This document shows, in pieces, positions 49,416 through 59,357 of a DNA stretch of 64,000 bases. Numbering within the stretch: position 1 is the first letter of the stretch; each line of letters opens with the position of its first letter. The notes below the pieces were generated by a model that had not been told where the DNA came from, did not search any database, and saw only the letters and a program-made list of their open reading frames with translations. Source of the DNA: Sedimentibacter saalensis (GTDB lineage Bacteria > Bacillota > Clostridia > Tissierellales > Sedimentibacteraceae); the NCBI RefSeq assembly GCF_007830175.1, contig NZ_VLKH01000005.1, positions 124,001 through 188,000 on the forward strand, read 5' to 3'. Position numbers and translations under genes: made by a program.

Positions 49416-50894
49416 ATTACGAATTTAGATATATATGAGGATATAGCTAAAAGAACCAAGGGCGAAATATATTTGGGAATAGTGGGACCGGTAAGAACCG
49501 GAAAGTCTACATTTATCAGAAAATTTTCTGAGAATGTAATGCTGCCGAATATAGAAGATGAATATATCAGAGAAAGAGCAAAGGATGAAATGCCTCAAAG
49601 CGGTACAGGCAAGACTGTTACAACAACTGAACCAAAATTTGTTCCTGGAAATGCTGTAAAAGTTACTTTCAAGGACAACATTCATGCAAGTTTAAGACTC
49701 ATAGACTGCGTAGGATATATGATACCCGGTGCAATAGGAAACATGGAAGGTGAAGTTCCAAGATTGGTAAGCACTCCTTGGAACGAGGACCCGATTCCTT
49801 TTGCCGAAGCAGCAGAAATTGGAACTAGAAAAGTAATAAAGGATCACTCAACAATAGGCGTATTGGTAACAACAGATGGAAGCATTACCGACATTTCAAG
49901 AGACAACTACATCATGGCGGAAGAAAGAGTTGTGAAAGAGCTTAAAGAAATAAACAAACCATTTGTAATTATTTTAAATTCTATGCATCCTTTGAATGAA
50001 AACACTCAGGCTCTTTCTGTCCAGCTCAAGGAAAAATATGATGCTCCAGTAATGGTTTTAGACTGCATGAACCTTAAAACAGAAGACATTGACAATGTAC
50101 TTGAAAATGTTTTGTATGAATTCCCTATAAAAGAAATCAATGTTGATCTTCCAAGGTGGTTTGACGGACTTACATATGATTATTCTTTAAAACGAGATTT
50201 AATCAATACATTGAAGGAAGATTTCAGCGACTACTACAAATTGAGCGACTTCAATGCAGACAACATTTTTTCTGCAGAAAATGACTATGTTGAAGATTAT
50301 TTTGTAAAAGACATAGAGCTTGGAACAGGATGCATAAACTTGAAAATCGATCTTGACAATTCATATTACTACAAAGTTATAAGTGAACTGTCCGGTGAAG
50401 AAATTACTGGAGAGCATCAGATTTTGAAGCTCATAGGCGATTTATCAAAATCAAAAGATTCCTACAGCAGGGTTGAAGCTGCAATTAATGACGCCAAAAC
50501 AAAGGGTTATGGATACGTGTCTCCGGGCATTGCAGACATGATAATCGACAAGCCGGAAGTTTTCAAGGAAGGCAGCAGGTATGGAATCAAAATAAAAGCT
50601 CAGGCACCTTCGCTTCATATTTTCAACGCAGGCATAAATACTGAGGTTTCGCCTGTCATAGGAAGCAAAGCACAAAGTGAAGACCTTATGAATCATTTAA
50701 TGGAACAAATGAAAGACAATCCACAGTGCATATGGGATGCTGAAATATTCGGGAAGACACTGTACAGCCTTGTGGATGAGCAGCTTGAATCAAAACTTAC
50801 TGCAATGCCTGAGAATGCAAGGAAGAAACTTAAAAAGACAATTGAAAAGATTGTGAATGACGGTTCCGGAAGTATAATATTTTTAATAATTTAA
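49416..50894 (+). CDS. spoIVA: Spore coat/cortex morphogenesis ATPase SpoIVA, probable ATT start
   Basis: SpoIVA polymerises on the forespore surface as the basement of the coat. The P-loop GPVRTGKSTF (near residue 20) and the conserved opening TNLDIYEDIAKRTKGEIYLG identify it. The start is unusual: GGAGGAGGG lies at 49401-49409, and the only plausible codon after it is ATT at 49416 (ATT ATT ATT ACG). This gives 492 residues, the length of B. subtilis SpoIVA, and aligns the N-terminus. The upstream TTG at 49380 has no ribosome binding site and lies at or before the sigma-E start. The gene ends at a short terminator. Confidence 0.93.
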   Translation: MTNLDIYEDIAKRTKGEIYLGIVGPVRTGKSTFIRKFSENVMLPNIEDEYIRERAKDEMPQSGTGKTVTTTEPKFVPGNAVKVTFKDNIHASLRLIDCVGYMIPGAIGNMEGEVPRLVSTPWNEDPIPFAEAAEIGTRKVIKDHSTIGVLVTTDGSITDISRDNYIMAEERVVKELKEINKPFVIILNSMHPLNENTQALSVQLKEKYDAPVMVLDCMNLKTEDIDNVLENVLYEFPIKEINVDLPRWFDGLTYDYSLKRDLINTLKEDFSDYYKLSDFNADNIFSAENDYVEDYFVKDIELGTGCINLKIDLDNSYYYKVISELSGEEITGEHQILKLIGDLSKSKDSYSRVEAAINDAKTKGYGYVSPGIADMIIDKPEVFKEGSRYGIKIKAQAPSLHIFNAGINTEVSPVIGSKAQSEDLMNHLMEQMKDNPQCIWDAEIFGKTLYSLVDEQLESKLTAMPENARKKLKKTIEKIVNDGSGSIIFLII

Positions 50895-50917
50895 ATGGGG
50901 GAAACCCCATTTTTTTA
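50895..50917 (+). terminator. Terminator of spoIVA
   Basis: ATGGGG and CCCCAT pair right after the stop codon, followed by seven T residues. The T run merges into the left arm of the repeat element. Confidence 0.85.
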
Positions 50918-51062
50918 TATACTTTAGTATATAAAACGGGGATTGCAAAGGGCGGGACGCCCTTGCCGTCAAGGGGGGTGTTCAGCAAAAAATACGTTAG
51001 TATTTTTTGCGCGGTCGGGGGACATAGGTCCCCCTAGCGGAGTTGCGGAGCAACTTTTTTTT
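50911..51062 (+). repeat. Structured intergenic repeat, copy B
   Basis: The left palindrome is shortened (TTTTATATACT/AGTATATAAAA, 50913-50936). Then come the same conserved blocks as in copies A and C: AAGGGCGGGACGCCCTT, a variable hairpin AAAAAATAC/GTATTTTTT, GGGGGACATAGGTCCCCC, and AGTTGCGGAGCAACT with a T run. The element lies between spoIVA and an HlyD-like gene and has the same orientation as the others. Confidence 0.85.
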
Positions 51063-51160
51063 ATATATTTAATTTTGTAGCAAAATATATAAAAATGTCA
51101 TATATATTGAAATTTGTCAATAAATATTGTAATATTAATTGTTAAACATGCATATATAAC

Positions 51161-51190
51161 TTGCAAAAACAATGAAATTCGTGCTATAAT
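51161..51190 (+). promoter_or_regulatory. Promoter of the HlyD-like/yggS/sepF group
   Basis: TTGCAA (51161-51166), 18 bp, TATAAT (51185-51190). The leader of about 115 nt before the HlyD-like start has no recognised structure. The 51063-51160 stretch is AT-rich with nothing else seen. Confidence 0.6.
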
Positions 51191-51311
51191 GTATTTATGG
51201 CATATAAAGGCTTTTTTATGATGCAGCACATAAATGCAGCAACAATAAAATCAGTAATTAAAAGTCAGGCTGATTGTTATGATCAGTACATAAAAAATTT
51301 GGGGCTTGAAA

Positions 51312-52571
51312 ATGGCAAGAAAAAACTTTGGGTTGAAAAATTTCTTCTTTTCTTTCGCAACAGTTTGCCTGGTTATATATATATTTAAAAATATTAACGG
51401 TTCAGTTGACATAATGGTTGCGGAAGACGGCAATCTGGAAGACGTAATCGAATCTTCCGGAATAGTGGTAAAAGATGAAGAAGTGTATACTGCATCACTT
51501 GATGGCAGTGTCACATATTATTTTGATGACGGAACAAAAATAAAAGAAGGACAGCTTGTGGCAGATCTTAACACGGACACAAACTCTGCCCAGATAAATA
51601 AGCAAATCGAAGAAGTACAAACTGCCATTGACTTGAAAAAAAGCAAAGATAACAGTGCTTCATCTGAAAAAGCATTGTCAATTGAAGCTCTTTCTTCATA
51701 TGAAACAGAAATTCAAGCAAGTATCTTAAACAATGATCTGGATGCAATGTATAATATTGTTGGACAAGTAGATAATAACAGCATAGAAACTTATTCCGGC
51801 GGAGAATATGAACAATATGATGTAAAGCAGCTTGAAGACATGAAAAAAAGCCTTATGAGCAGCGTATCCACAAACAAGGTTCCTTACTATTCCGGCATGG
51901 CCGGAATAATCACATACAAAATAGACGGTTTGGAAGACGTGTATAAATTTCAGGATGTTTTAAACATCACTCCAAGCGGTACAAAAGAACAGGAGTATAC
52001 TATTTCAGACAAAAAACAGAGCGAAACTGTTGCAAGGGATGAAAAGATTTATAAAATAATTAGAAATTTCGAGTACTACATAGCAGTTACCGTTGATAAC
52101 GAAAAAGCAAAAATGTTTGAAGAAAACAAGTACGTAAAGATAAGGGTTCTTTCAGATGGTTCTGACCATGAATTATGGGGTTATATTAAAAAAATTAATT
52201 ACGGAAGCGAAAGTTCAGTGCTTATTTTGTATTTTGACGATTATTTTTATAAAATATATGATAAGCGGTATGTAAATCTGCAAATTATAACCGATATACA
52301 TGATGGGCTTAAAATTAGTTCAGCTGCCATAACAAAGAAGGATGGTCTGGACGGAGTTTACGTGGAAGATGCCAGCAACATAATTAAATTTTTCCCGGTT
52401 GAAATACTTGGTCAAAACGGTGACGTCACAATAGTTTCTAGCGGAGAATATTCAGGGGAAAATGAGAGAAGAATAATAAACATAAATGATAAAAGTTACT
52501 CCACAATTAAGACTTTCGACAAGGTGATACTTGAACCTGACAAGGTTTATGAAGGTCAGATTGCAGAATAG
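51312..52571 (+). CDS. HlyD/adaptor-like membrane protein
   Basis: A 419-residue protein with one N-terminal TM helix (about residues 11-28, FFFSFATVCLVIYIF) and an extracellular barrel-sandwich domain: ESSGIVVKDEEVYTA, YYFDDGTKIKEGQLVADLNTD and QAEIT-type helices, followed by a domain ending in a second lipoyl-like part (KIRVLSDGSDHELWGYIKKI). There is no transporter gene beside it. In clostridia this type of gene often precedes the yggS-sepF cell-division group, as here, and may act in envelope assembly; this is an inference. The ATG at 51312 is chosen after the weak site GGGG. Confidence 0.72.
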   Translation: MARKNFGLKNFFFSFATVCLVIYIFKNINGSVDIMVAEDGNLEDVIESSGIVVKDEEVYTASLDGSVTYYFDDGTKIKEGQLVADLNTDTNSAQINKQIEEVQTAIDLKKSKDNSASSEKALSIEALSSYETEIQASILNNDLDAMYNIVGQVDNNSIETYSGGEYEQYDVKQLEDMKKSLMSSVSTNKVPYYSGMAGIITYKIDGLEDVYKFQDVLNITPSGTKEQEYTISDKKQSETVARDEKIYKIIRNFEYYIAVTVDNEKAKMFEENKYVKIRVLSDGSDHELWGYIKKINYGSESSVLILYFDDYFYKIYDKRYVNLQIITDIHDGLKISSAAITKKDGLDGVYVEDASNIIKFFPVEILGQNGDVTIVSSGEYSGENERRIININDKSYSTIKTFDKVILEPDKVYEGQIAE

Positions 52572-52580
52572 GAGGATAAA

Positions 52581-53285
52581 GTGAGCATAAAGGAAAATAT
52601 TGACGAAATATTAAAAAGAAAAAATGAAGCAGCCTTAAGATGCGGGAGAAGTCCTGAAGACATAACAATAATAGCGGTATCTAAGACTGTTGACGGTTCA
52701 AGAGCAAGGGAAGCTGTTATGGGGGGGCTTGAAAACCTCGGGGAAAACAGAGTTCAGGAAATCATGAACAAGTATGATGAACTTCAGGACCTTCAGGTGA
52801 AATGGCACATGATAGGACATCTGCAAAAAAACAAAGTTAAGTACATAATTGACAAGGTAGAGCTCATTCATTCAGTCGAGAGTATTGAACTGGCTGCTGA
52901 AATCAACAAAAGAGCTTCCCAGCACAACATAATTTCAAACATACTTATTGAGCTTAACATAGGTGAAGAAGAAAGCAAGTTTGGAATAAATGAAATCTCA
53001 GTATACGATTTTGTCAGCTCCATGGAGCAATTTGAAAATATAAAGGTTATGGGACTCATGACGGTGGCACCTTACTGCGAGAATCCCGAAGATGTAAGGT
53101 GGGTTTTCAAGAAGATGAAGGATATATTTGATAAGATTTCTTCTATGAACCTCAAGAACACCCAAATGAAGTATCTTTCCATGGGCATGACAAATGATTT
53201 TGAAATAGCAATAGAAGAAGGATCAAATATAGTCAGAATTGGTACGGCTGTATTTGGCAAACGAATATACAAGGAGGATAAGTAA
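52581..53285 (+). CDS. ylmE: PLP homeostasis protein (YggS/YlmE)
   Basis: A 234-residue alanine-racemase-like barrel that binds PLP and balances vitamin B6 pools. The Lys36-containing IAVSKTVDGSRAREAV motif, LGENRVQE, WHMIGHLQKNKVKYI, HSVES and MGMTNDFEIAI...IRIGTAVFG, given in outline, all match. The start is GTG after AGGAGG. It ends 0 bp before the sepF ATG, as in other ylm clusters. Confidence 0.95.
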   Translation: MSIKENIDEILKRKNEAALRCGRSPEDITIIAVSKTVDGSRAREAVMGGLENLGENRVQEIMNKYDELQDLQVKWHMIGHLQKNKVKYIIDKVELIHSVESIELAAEINKRASQHNIISNILIELNIGEEESKFGINEISVYDFVSSMEQFENIKVMGLMTVAPYCENPEDVRWVFKKMKDIFDKISSMNLKNTQMKYLSMGMTNDFEIAIEEGSNIVRIGTAVFGKRIYKEDK

Positions 53286-53723
53286 ATGGGAGTAATGGAC
53301 AAAGTAAAGGATTTTATCGGCATCAATGATTTGGAAGATGATTATGAAGAGGAGGAAATTGTTGCTGAAGGTAAATTCGAGAGCAGCAAAAATGACAGAA
53401 TGGAAACTTATACAAAGAAAAACAATGTAATTAAGGTTCATTCTAACACTGACATGAAAGTCTTCATTTGTGAGCCTCAAAAGTACGAAGATTGCACTAA
53501 GGCTGTTGACGAACTGAAAAACAGAAAAGTTGTAGTCTTGAACATCGAAGGAATGGAACTGGAAAATCAGAAACAAGTATTTGAATTCATCAAAGGTGCT
53601 GTATATGCACTTGAAGCAAGCATTCAAAAAATATCAAACGGAATTTTCGTTATAGCTCCTAACAATGTTCAAATTGACGGAAGACTTAGCGACAGATTTG
53701 AAAGGAATTTTAATTACAAATAA
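53286..53723 (+). CDS. sepF: Cell-division protein SepF
   Basis: SepF links FtsZ to the membrane and aids septum formation. The 145-residue protein has an N-terminal amphipathic segment (MGVMDKVKDFIGI), a disordered acidic linker, and the conserved SepF domain with VHSNTDMKVFICEPQKY, VDELKNRKVVVLNIEGM and FIKGAVYALEASIQKI. It is translated from an ATG directly following the yggS stop codon. Confidence 0.95.
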   Translation: MGVMDKVKDFIGINDLEDDYEEEEIVAEGKFESSKNDRMETYTKKNNVIKVHSNTDMKVFICEPQKYEDCTKAVDELKNRKVVVLNIEGMELENQKQVFEFIKGAVYALEASIQKISNGIFVIAPNNVQIDGRLSDRFERNFNYK

Positions 53724-53736
53724 TTAAGGAGCGCTT

Positions 53737-53997
53737 ATGTACACTATTAAATTGGCTCTTGGCATACTATTGAGAATTATAGATTCTTTAATACTAGTCA
53801 GAGTACTGCTTTCATTTTTCCCAACCCTACAATACTCAAAGGTTTCCAACTTTATCTATCAAATGACAGAGCCCATAATGGCTCCTTGCAGAGCAATTTT
53901 AGATAAACTTGGATTAGGCATGGGAATGATTGATTTTTCTCCTATACTGGCATTTTTATTAATAAATTTGTTGCAGAATTTGGTTTATGCCTTATAA
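53737..53997 (+). CDS. ylmG: YggT/YlmG family membrane protein
   Basis: An 86-residue protein with two hydrophobic helices and the YggT signature: RVLLSFFPTLQ in the first half, FIYQMTEPIMAPCRAIL in the middle, and MIDFSPILAFLLINLLQ at the end. It lies between sepF and ylmH, its usual place. It may influence nucleoid distribution or division; the exact role is unknown. Confidence 0.93.
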   Translation: MYTIKLALGILLRIIDSLILVRVLLSFFPTLQYSKVSNFIYQMTEPIMAPCRAILDKLGLGMGMIDFSPILAFLLINLLQNLVYAL

Positions 53998-54005
53998 GGT
54001 GCGAG

Positions 54006-54791
54006 ATGAAAGATTTTGAAAAATATTATGATTTTATAAAAGATGATGAAACAAAAAACACTGTGAAAAAAATAGCTGACAAAGCTTTGCAGGTGAGCAA
54101 AAATTATGTTCCTGTTGTTACGGAATTTACAAATCCTTATGTTGCAGAGCTTTGCAGTCCGATTATAAGAAATTTTGACGTTAAATTTGAACTTTTCCCC
54201 TCATCTGAACTCTGTGAGAGGAAAGTTTTCATTTTATACCCTGATTATCTTGAGGAAATAAATGAGGATGATTACATAACAACCATTCGCATCAGGAACA
54301 AGTCAAAGTTCAAGAAATTAAATCACAAAGATTATCTGGGTTCCATAATGTCACTGGGTATAGACAGAAACAAAACAGGCGATATTTTTGTTTATGAGGA
54401 TTTTGCTGATGTTGTTGTTAATAGTGACATTGCCGACTACATTATTTATAACATGGATTTAATCGGGCACAATAAAATAGAAACAGAAAAAGTAAAACTT
54501 GAAAACACGTTGTTTAAAGAACAGGAACATGTGATTTTAAACATCACAAGCTCATCCATGCGCCTTGACAGCATTGTGAAGCACGTTGCCAATAAATCCA
54601 GGGAAGAGGCAGCAAACATGGTAAGAGGAGGAGCGGTAAAGGTCAACTTCAGAGAAGAAGACAAAATCTCTCAGGAAGTAAAAGACGGTGATATGATTTC
54701 CATAAGCAAGTTTGGCCGCTTTAAAATTTCCAGACTGTCCGGTGTCACCAAAAGCGGCAAATATAAAATAGAAGTTAAGCATTATGTTTAA
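54006..54791 (+). CDS. ylmH: YlmH/S4-domain RNA-binding protein
   Basis: A 261-residue protein: an N-terminal YlmH domain (AELCSPIIRNFDVKFELFP), the YRG-like HKDYLGSIMSLGIDRNKTGDI segment, and a C-terminal S4 RNA-binding domain (SSMRLDSIVKHVANKSREEA then RGGAVKVNF). In B. subtilis, YlmH contributes to ribosome rescue with RqcH, whose gene lies at 57-59 kb in this window. No divIVA or ileS follows, unlike in Bacillus. Confidence 0.93.
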   Translation: MKDFEKYYDFIKDDETKNTVKKIADKALQVSKNYVPVVTEFTNPYVAELCSPIIRNFDVKFELFPSSELCERKVFILYPDYLEEINEDDYITTIRIRNKSKFKKLNHKDYLGSIMSLGIDRNKTGDIFVYEDFADVVVNSDIADYIIYNMDLIGHNKIETEKVKLENTLFKEQEHVILNITSSSMRLDSIVKHVANKSREEAANMVRGGAVKVNFREEDKISQEVKDGDMISISKFGRFKISRLSGVTKSGKYKIEVKHYV

Positions 54792-54803
54792 GAAGAGGTA
54801 CAT

Positions 54804-55272
54804 ATGAATATTTTAGCAGGAATTATATTTTTGTTTTCCATAGTTTCAGATCAGCTTACAAAGCTTTGGGCTGTAAATCAGCTTAAAGACGGAGAATCCA
54901 TCAAATTAATAGGAAATTTTCTAAGATTTACATACGCGGAAAACAAAGGAGCAGCTTTCAGCATACTGCAAAACCAGCTGTGGTTTTTTATTATAGCAAC
55001 TGTTGTGATGCTGATTATTTTAGGTTACATGTTTTTTATGGCAAAGAATTTGACACCTGTGTCAAGGCTTTCAATTTCCATGATTGCCGGAGGAGCAATA
55101 GGAAATTTCATCGACAGGCTGAGGCTTGGACACGTGGTTGATTTTATAGATGTGAGATTCGGAAGTTTTTACAATTTTCCAATATTCAACATTGCTGACA
55201 GCTTTGTTGTGTGCGGAACTATTTTAATGATTATATTGATTCTTTTTAACAAATTTGAAAAGAGTGATATTA

Positions 55273-55280
<8 letters not shown>
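54804..55280 (+). CDS. lspA: Lipoprotein signal peptidase
   Basis: LspA removes signal peptides from diacylated prolipoproteins. The 158-residue protein has four TM helices, the DQLTKLWAV motif in the first, and catalytic aspartates in GGAIGNFIDRLRLGHVVDFIDV (in outline) and FNIADSF. The length and motif order are normal. It overlaps the start of rluD by 8 bp. Confidence 0.95.
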
Positions 55281-56779
<1,499 letters not shown>

Positions 56780-56806
56780 TTTTAATGATATAATCATGGA
56801 GAGAAT

Positions 56807-57133
56807 ATGTACAAATATTTTTATATAGTCAGAATGTGGGTGAACGTCCTGCTAATAGGAACCTTAAACTTTTTCATTTTTTTTGACGATGTAGACTATG
56901 CCGTATATTCACTTGCTGCAATTGTAGTAACGCAAATTTTGTTTGCACTTACAAAAAAATATAAGTTTCCTCAGGAACACGAAGAAAAAAACAACAAAGT
57001 GCTTCAGATTCTCATGATATTGTTATTGTGGGCAGGATTGTATGTAAACAGACTGTTTTTACTGGGAGCCTGGATTATTTATGTTGTTATAGAAGCAATA
57101 ATGTATGTTGCTGTAAAAGAATATTTTTATTGA
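56807..57133 (+). CDS. Hypothetical membrane protein with four predicted TM helices
   Basis: A 108-residue protein with hydrophobic segments at about residues 10-27 (WVNVLLIGTLNFFIFF), 33-50, 66-84 (ILMILLLWAGLYV) and 88-103 (LGAWIIYVVIEAIMYV), and a short charged loop (KYKFPQEHEEKNNK). I recognise no family. It follows pyrR by 27 bp, with a weak GGAGAG site, and is probably the last gene of the operon because a terminator lies 7 bp further on. Confidence 0.6.
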   Translation: MYKYFYIVRMWVNVLLIGTLNFFIFFDDVDYAVYSLAAIVVTQILFALTKKYKFPQEHEEKNNKVLQILMILLLWAGLYVNRLFLLGAWIIYVVIEAIMYVAVKEYFY

Positions 57134-57140
57134 AAGAGTA

Positions 57141-57178
57141 AACTGCCAAGGAAAATATAAATCCTTGGCAGTTTTTTA
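57141..57178 (+). terminator. Intrinsic terminator after the 56.8-kb gene
   Basis: AACTGCCAAGG (57141-57151) and CCTTGGCAGTT (57163-57173), followed by six T residues that form the left arm of repeat copy C. Confidence 0.9.
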
Positions 57179-57338
57179 TATACTAGGAAAGTTCTCTTTC
57201 CTAGTATATAAAAAACGGGGATTGCAAAGGGCGGGACGCCCTTGCCGTCAAGGGGGGTGCTCAGCCAAAATACGTTAGTATTTTTGGCGCCGAAGGGGGA
57301 CATAGGTCCCCCTAGCGGAGTTGCGGAGCAACTTTTTT
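57172..57338 (+). repeat. Structured intergenic repeat, copy C
   Basis: This copy has the longest left palindrome, a perfect 20 bp (57172-57191 with 57196-57215). Downstream are AAGGGCGGGACGCCCTT, the variable hairpin CCAAAATAC/GTATTTTTGG, GGGGGACATAGGTCCCCC, and AGTTGCGGAGCAACT with a T run. Its last T residues touch the stop codon of rqcH on the minus strand. Compared with copy B, the extra AGGAAAG/CTTTCCT segment lies only in the tip of the first palindrome. Confidence 0.85.
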
Positions 57339-59088
57339 ATTGTTTTAAATTTATCGCTGAAATATCAGGCTCCACAAGCATGGAGTAGTTTGTGTCATAT
57401 ATTACAAAGCCCGGTTTTGCACCGGCAGGTTTTTTGACGTTTGACTTTTTTGTGTAGTCAACTTCTACAAAACCGGAATTTTTTCCTTTGCTGTAAAATG
57501 CAGCAACTTTTGCAGCTTCCACATATTCATCATCTTCAAGTTCATCACCGTTTGTTCTTATTATTACGTGTGAACCGGGCATGTCTTTGGCATGGAACCA
57601 ATAATCTTCCTTTTTGGCTATTTTAAATGTGAGCATGTCGTTTTGAATGTTGTTTTTTCCTACAATTATTTCATGTCCTTTTGACGAAACATATGTTGCA
57701 AATTCTTTTTTGTATTCCTTGGATTTTTTTATTTTTCCCTTTTTCTTCATGAATCCTTCATCAATAAGTTCGGTGTATATGTCATCTAAATCCTCTGTTG
57801 TTTCGCATGTTTCAATTGAATACAATATGTTTTCAAGGTAATTGATTTCTGACAGCGCAGTTTCAATAAATTTTTGAAGCTCTTCTTCGGCATTTTTAAG
57901 CTTGTTGTACCGTTTGAAAAATTTCTGGCTGTTTTGGTTAAGATTAAGCTTTGGATCCAGGGGAATTGTGATTTCCTTCATTTCAGGGTCGTAGTAATTT
58001 ACAACTTTAAGCTTGTGATTTTCAGGTGTAACGTGAAGGTTTGCTATTATAAGCTCTCCGTAAATCCTGTATTTGTCACGGTCTTCAGCATTTAACAGCT
58101 CGTTTCTTTGCTTTTCAACCTTTTTTTTGTCTCTGTCTATTTTTGTATTTATACTTTTTAAAAGACTTGAAACTTTCTGATTAATTTTATTCTTGTTATC
58201 CTGTTCGAAATAATAATCATCAAGCATGCTGCCTGGCGAAGGGTAGTTTTTTTTGTCCATGGATTTAAGATACTCCACATCAAGGCAGTAAAAGTCAAAC
58301 AATCCTTTTTTTTCATCTAAATATACATTAAAAGAATAATGGCCGCTTATAGTTTTTTGGATTATGCTGTTAAATGCAAACCATAATTTTTCTGTTTGAA
58401 GCTCAGTGATTTCTCCCATATAAGTGCTTTCATTTATTTCTGCCAAAAAGCAAATTTCCTTGCTTATGAAAGGACTCATTCCTATGAAATTTTTATACAA
58501 AAAATCATAGACATACATACCTTTAAAAGAGAGTCTAACTGCTTCATAAAACTTTTCTCTGCTTGTTTCAAGCGGATTTCTTTTGTCAGCAGGGGGAGTG
58601 ACGTAAACAAGGCCTGGATAAACCTGTCTTACGCTGCTTACATTTTCTGCCACTCTTTTAATGGAGTCAATTATAATCCTTGAGTTTTTATTTATGAATA
58701 TTATGTTGCTGTGTTTTCCCATTATTTCAATAATCAATGATTTATGCACAGTTGTGTCAAGCTCATCCTTGCACTCAAAAGAAATTTCAAGTATCCTGTC
58801 CATATTGAGCTGATTTATTTCTGTTATGTGAGCACCCGTCAGATGTTTTCTAAGAAGCATGCAAAACATGGGAGGCTGCTCTGGATTTTTTCTTGTAACG
58901 TCAGTGAGGTGAATACGAGGACTGCTGCTTGCGGCAGTTAAAAGCAGCTTATAGTTTTCTCCGCCGTTTCTTATAGAAATTACAATTTCATTTTTATCAG
59001 GCTGGTAAATTTTATCAACCCTTGCACCTATTAATTTATTGTTAAGTTCATCATTTATACTATGTAAAAAAATACCGTCTAAAGACAT
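57337..59088 (-). CDS. rqcH: Rqc2 homologue RqcH (NFACT family)
   Basis: RqcH binds stalled 50S subunits and adds alanine tails to nascent chains. The 583-residue protein has the NFACT-N domain with the functional Asp97-Arg98 pair in NMDRIL, a central coiled coil (about residues 300-430), and the C-terminal NFACT-R domain (DYWFHAKDMPGSHVIIRTNG, in outline). The start follows TAGGAGGA. It is alone on this strand between a structured repeat and an AT-rich palindrome. The older name, fibronectin-binding protein, reflects a secondary property. Confidence 0.95.
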   Translation of the reverse strand: MSLDGIFLHSINDELNNKLIGARVDKIYQPDKNEIVISIRNGGENYKLLLTAASSSPRIHLTDVTRKNPEQPPMFCMLLRKHLTGAHITEINQLNMDRILEISFECKDELDTTVHKSLIIEIMGKHSNIIFINKNSRIIIDSIKRVAENVSSVRQVYPGLVYVTPPADKRNPLETSREKFYEAVRLSFKGMYVYDFLYKNFIGMSPFISKEICFLAEINESTYMGEITELQTEKLWFAFNSIIQKTISGHYSFNVYLDEKKGLFDFYCLDVEYLKSMDKKNYPSPGSMLDDYYFEQDNKNKINQKVSSLLKSINTKIDRDKKKVEKQRNELLNAEDRDKYRIYGELIIANLHVTPENHKLKVVNYYDPEMKEITIPLDPKLNLNQNSQKFFKRYNKLKNAEEELQKFIETALSEINYLENILYSIETCETTEDLDDIYTELIDEGFMKKKGKIKKSKEYKKEFATYVSSKGHEIIVGKNNIQNDMLTFKIAKKEDYWFHAKDMPGSHVIIRTNGDELEDDEYVEAAKVAAFYSKGKNSGFVEVDYTKKSNVKKPAGAKPGFVIYDTNYSMLVEPDISAINLKQ

Positions 59089-59100
59089 ATTATCCTCCTA

Positions 59101-59205
59101 TCAATTAATAATTAAGAATGAATAATTAATAATTATGGTTAGTTGAATTTTTAAATGTTGAATTTAATTCTTAATTCTTAACTCTTAATTCTTAATTAAT
59201 AATAG
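59101..59205. repeat. AT-rich imperfect palindrome, copy 3 (AATTAAGAATTAAGA family)
   Basis: The left arm AATTAATAATTAAGAATGAATA and the right arm TTAATTCTTAATTCTTAACTCTTAATTC are complementary over most of their length, with no GGATTTGCC hairpin in the middle. It is a diverged relative of the copies at 21.2 and 49.2 kb. It lies between rqcH and the yicC promoter. Confidence 0.65.
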
Positions 59206-59254
59206 TATTGTACAGCAAAAAGCTTATTATGTCATGGAAATTATTTATTTTTTG

Positions 59255-59282
59255 TTTACTATTTGCATTTTGATGTTATAAT
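59255..59282 (+). promoter_or_regulatory. Promoter of the yicC-remA-gmk-rpoZ operon
   Basis: TTTACT (59255-59260), 16 bp, TATAAT (59277-59282), with a transcript start near 59289. Confidence 0.5.
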
Positions 59283-59295
59283 AAGAATAAATAAG

Positions 59296-59315
59296 AAAGT
59301 CGCTCTGCGGCTTTT
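59296..59315 (+). terminator. Attenuator-like hairpin in the yicC leader
   Basis: AAAGTCGC (59296-59303) pairs with GCGGCTTT (59307-59314, one G-T pair), right behind the predicted start, followed by a short T run. A second TATAAT at 59315 may bypass it. A related sequence (AAAGTCGC...) forms the hairpin at 29099-29118. Confidence 0.4.
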
Positions 59316-59357
59316 ATAATGAATATGCACTTATAAATAAAAATATTGGAGATTAAA

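Noticed and set aside
51197-51388. 63-codon frame starting at the predicted transcript start and overlapping the HlyD-like gene
   Set aside because: No ribosome binding site, and the second half only mirrors the HlyD-like gene in another frame. I treat it as leader.
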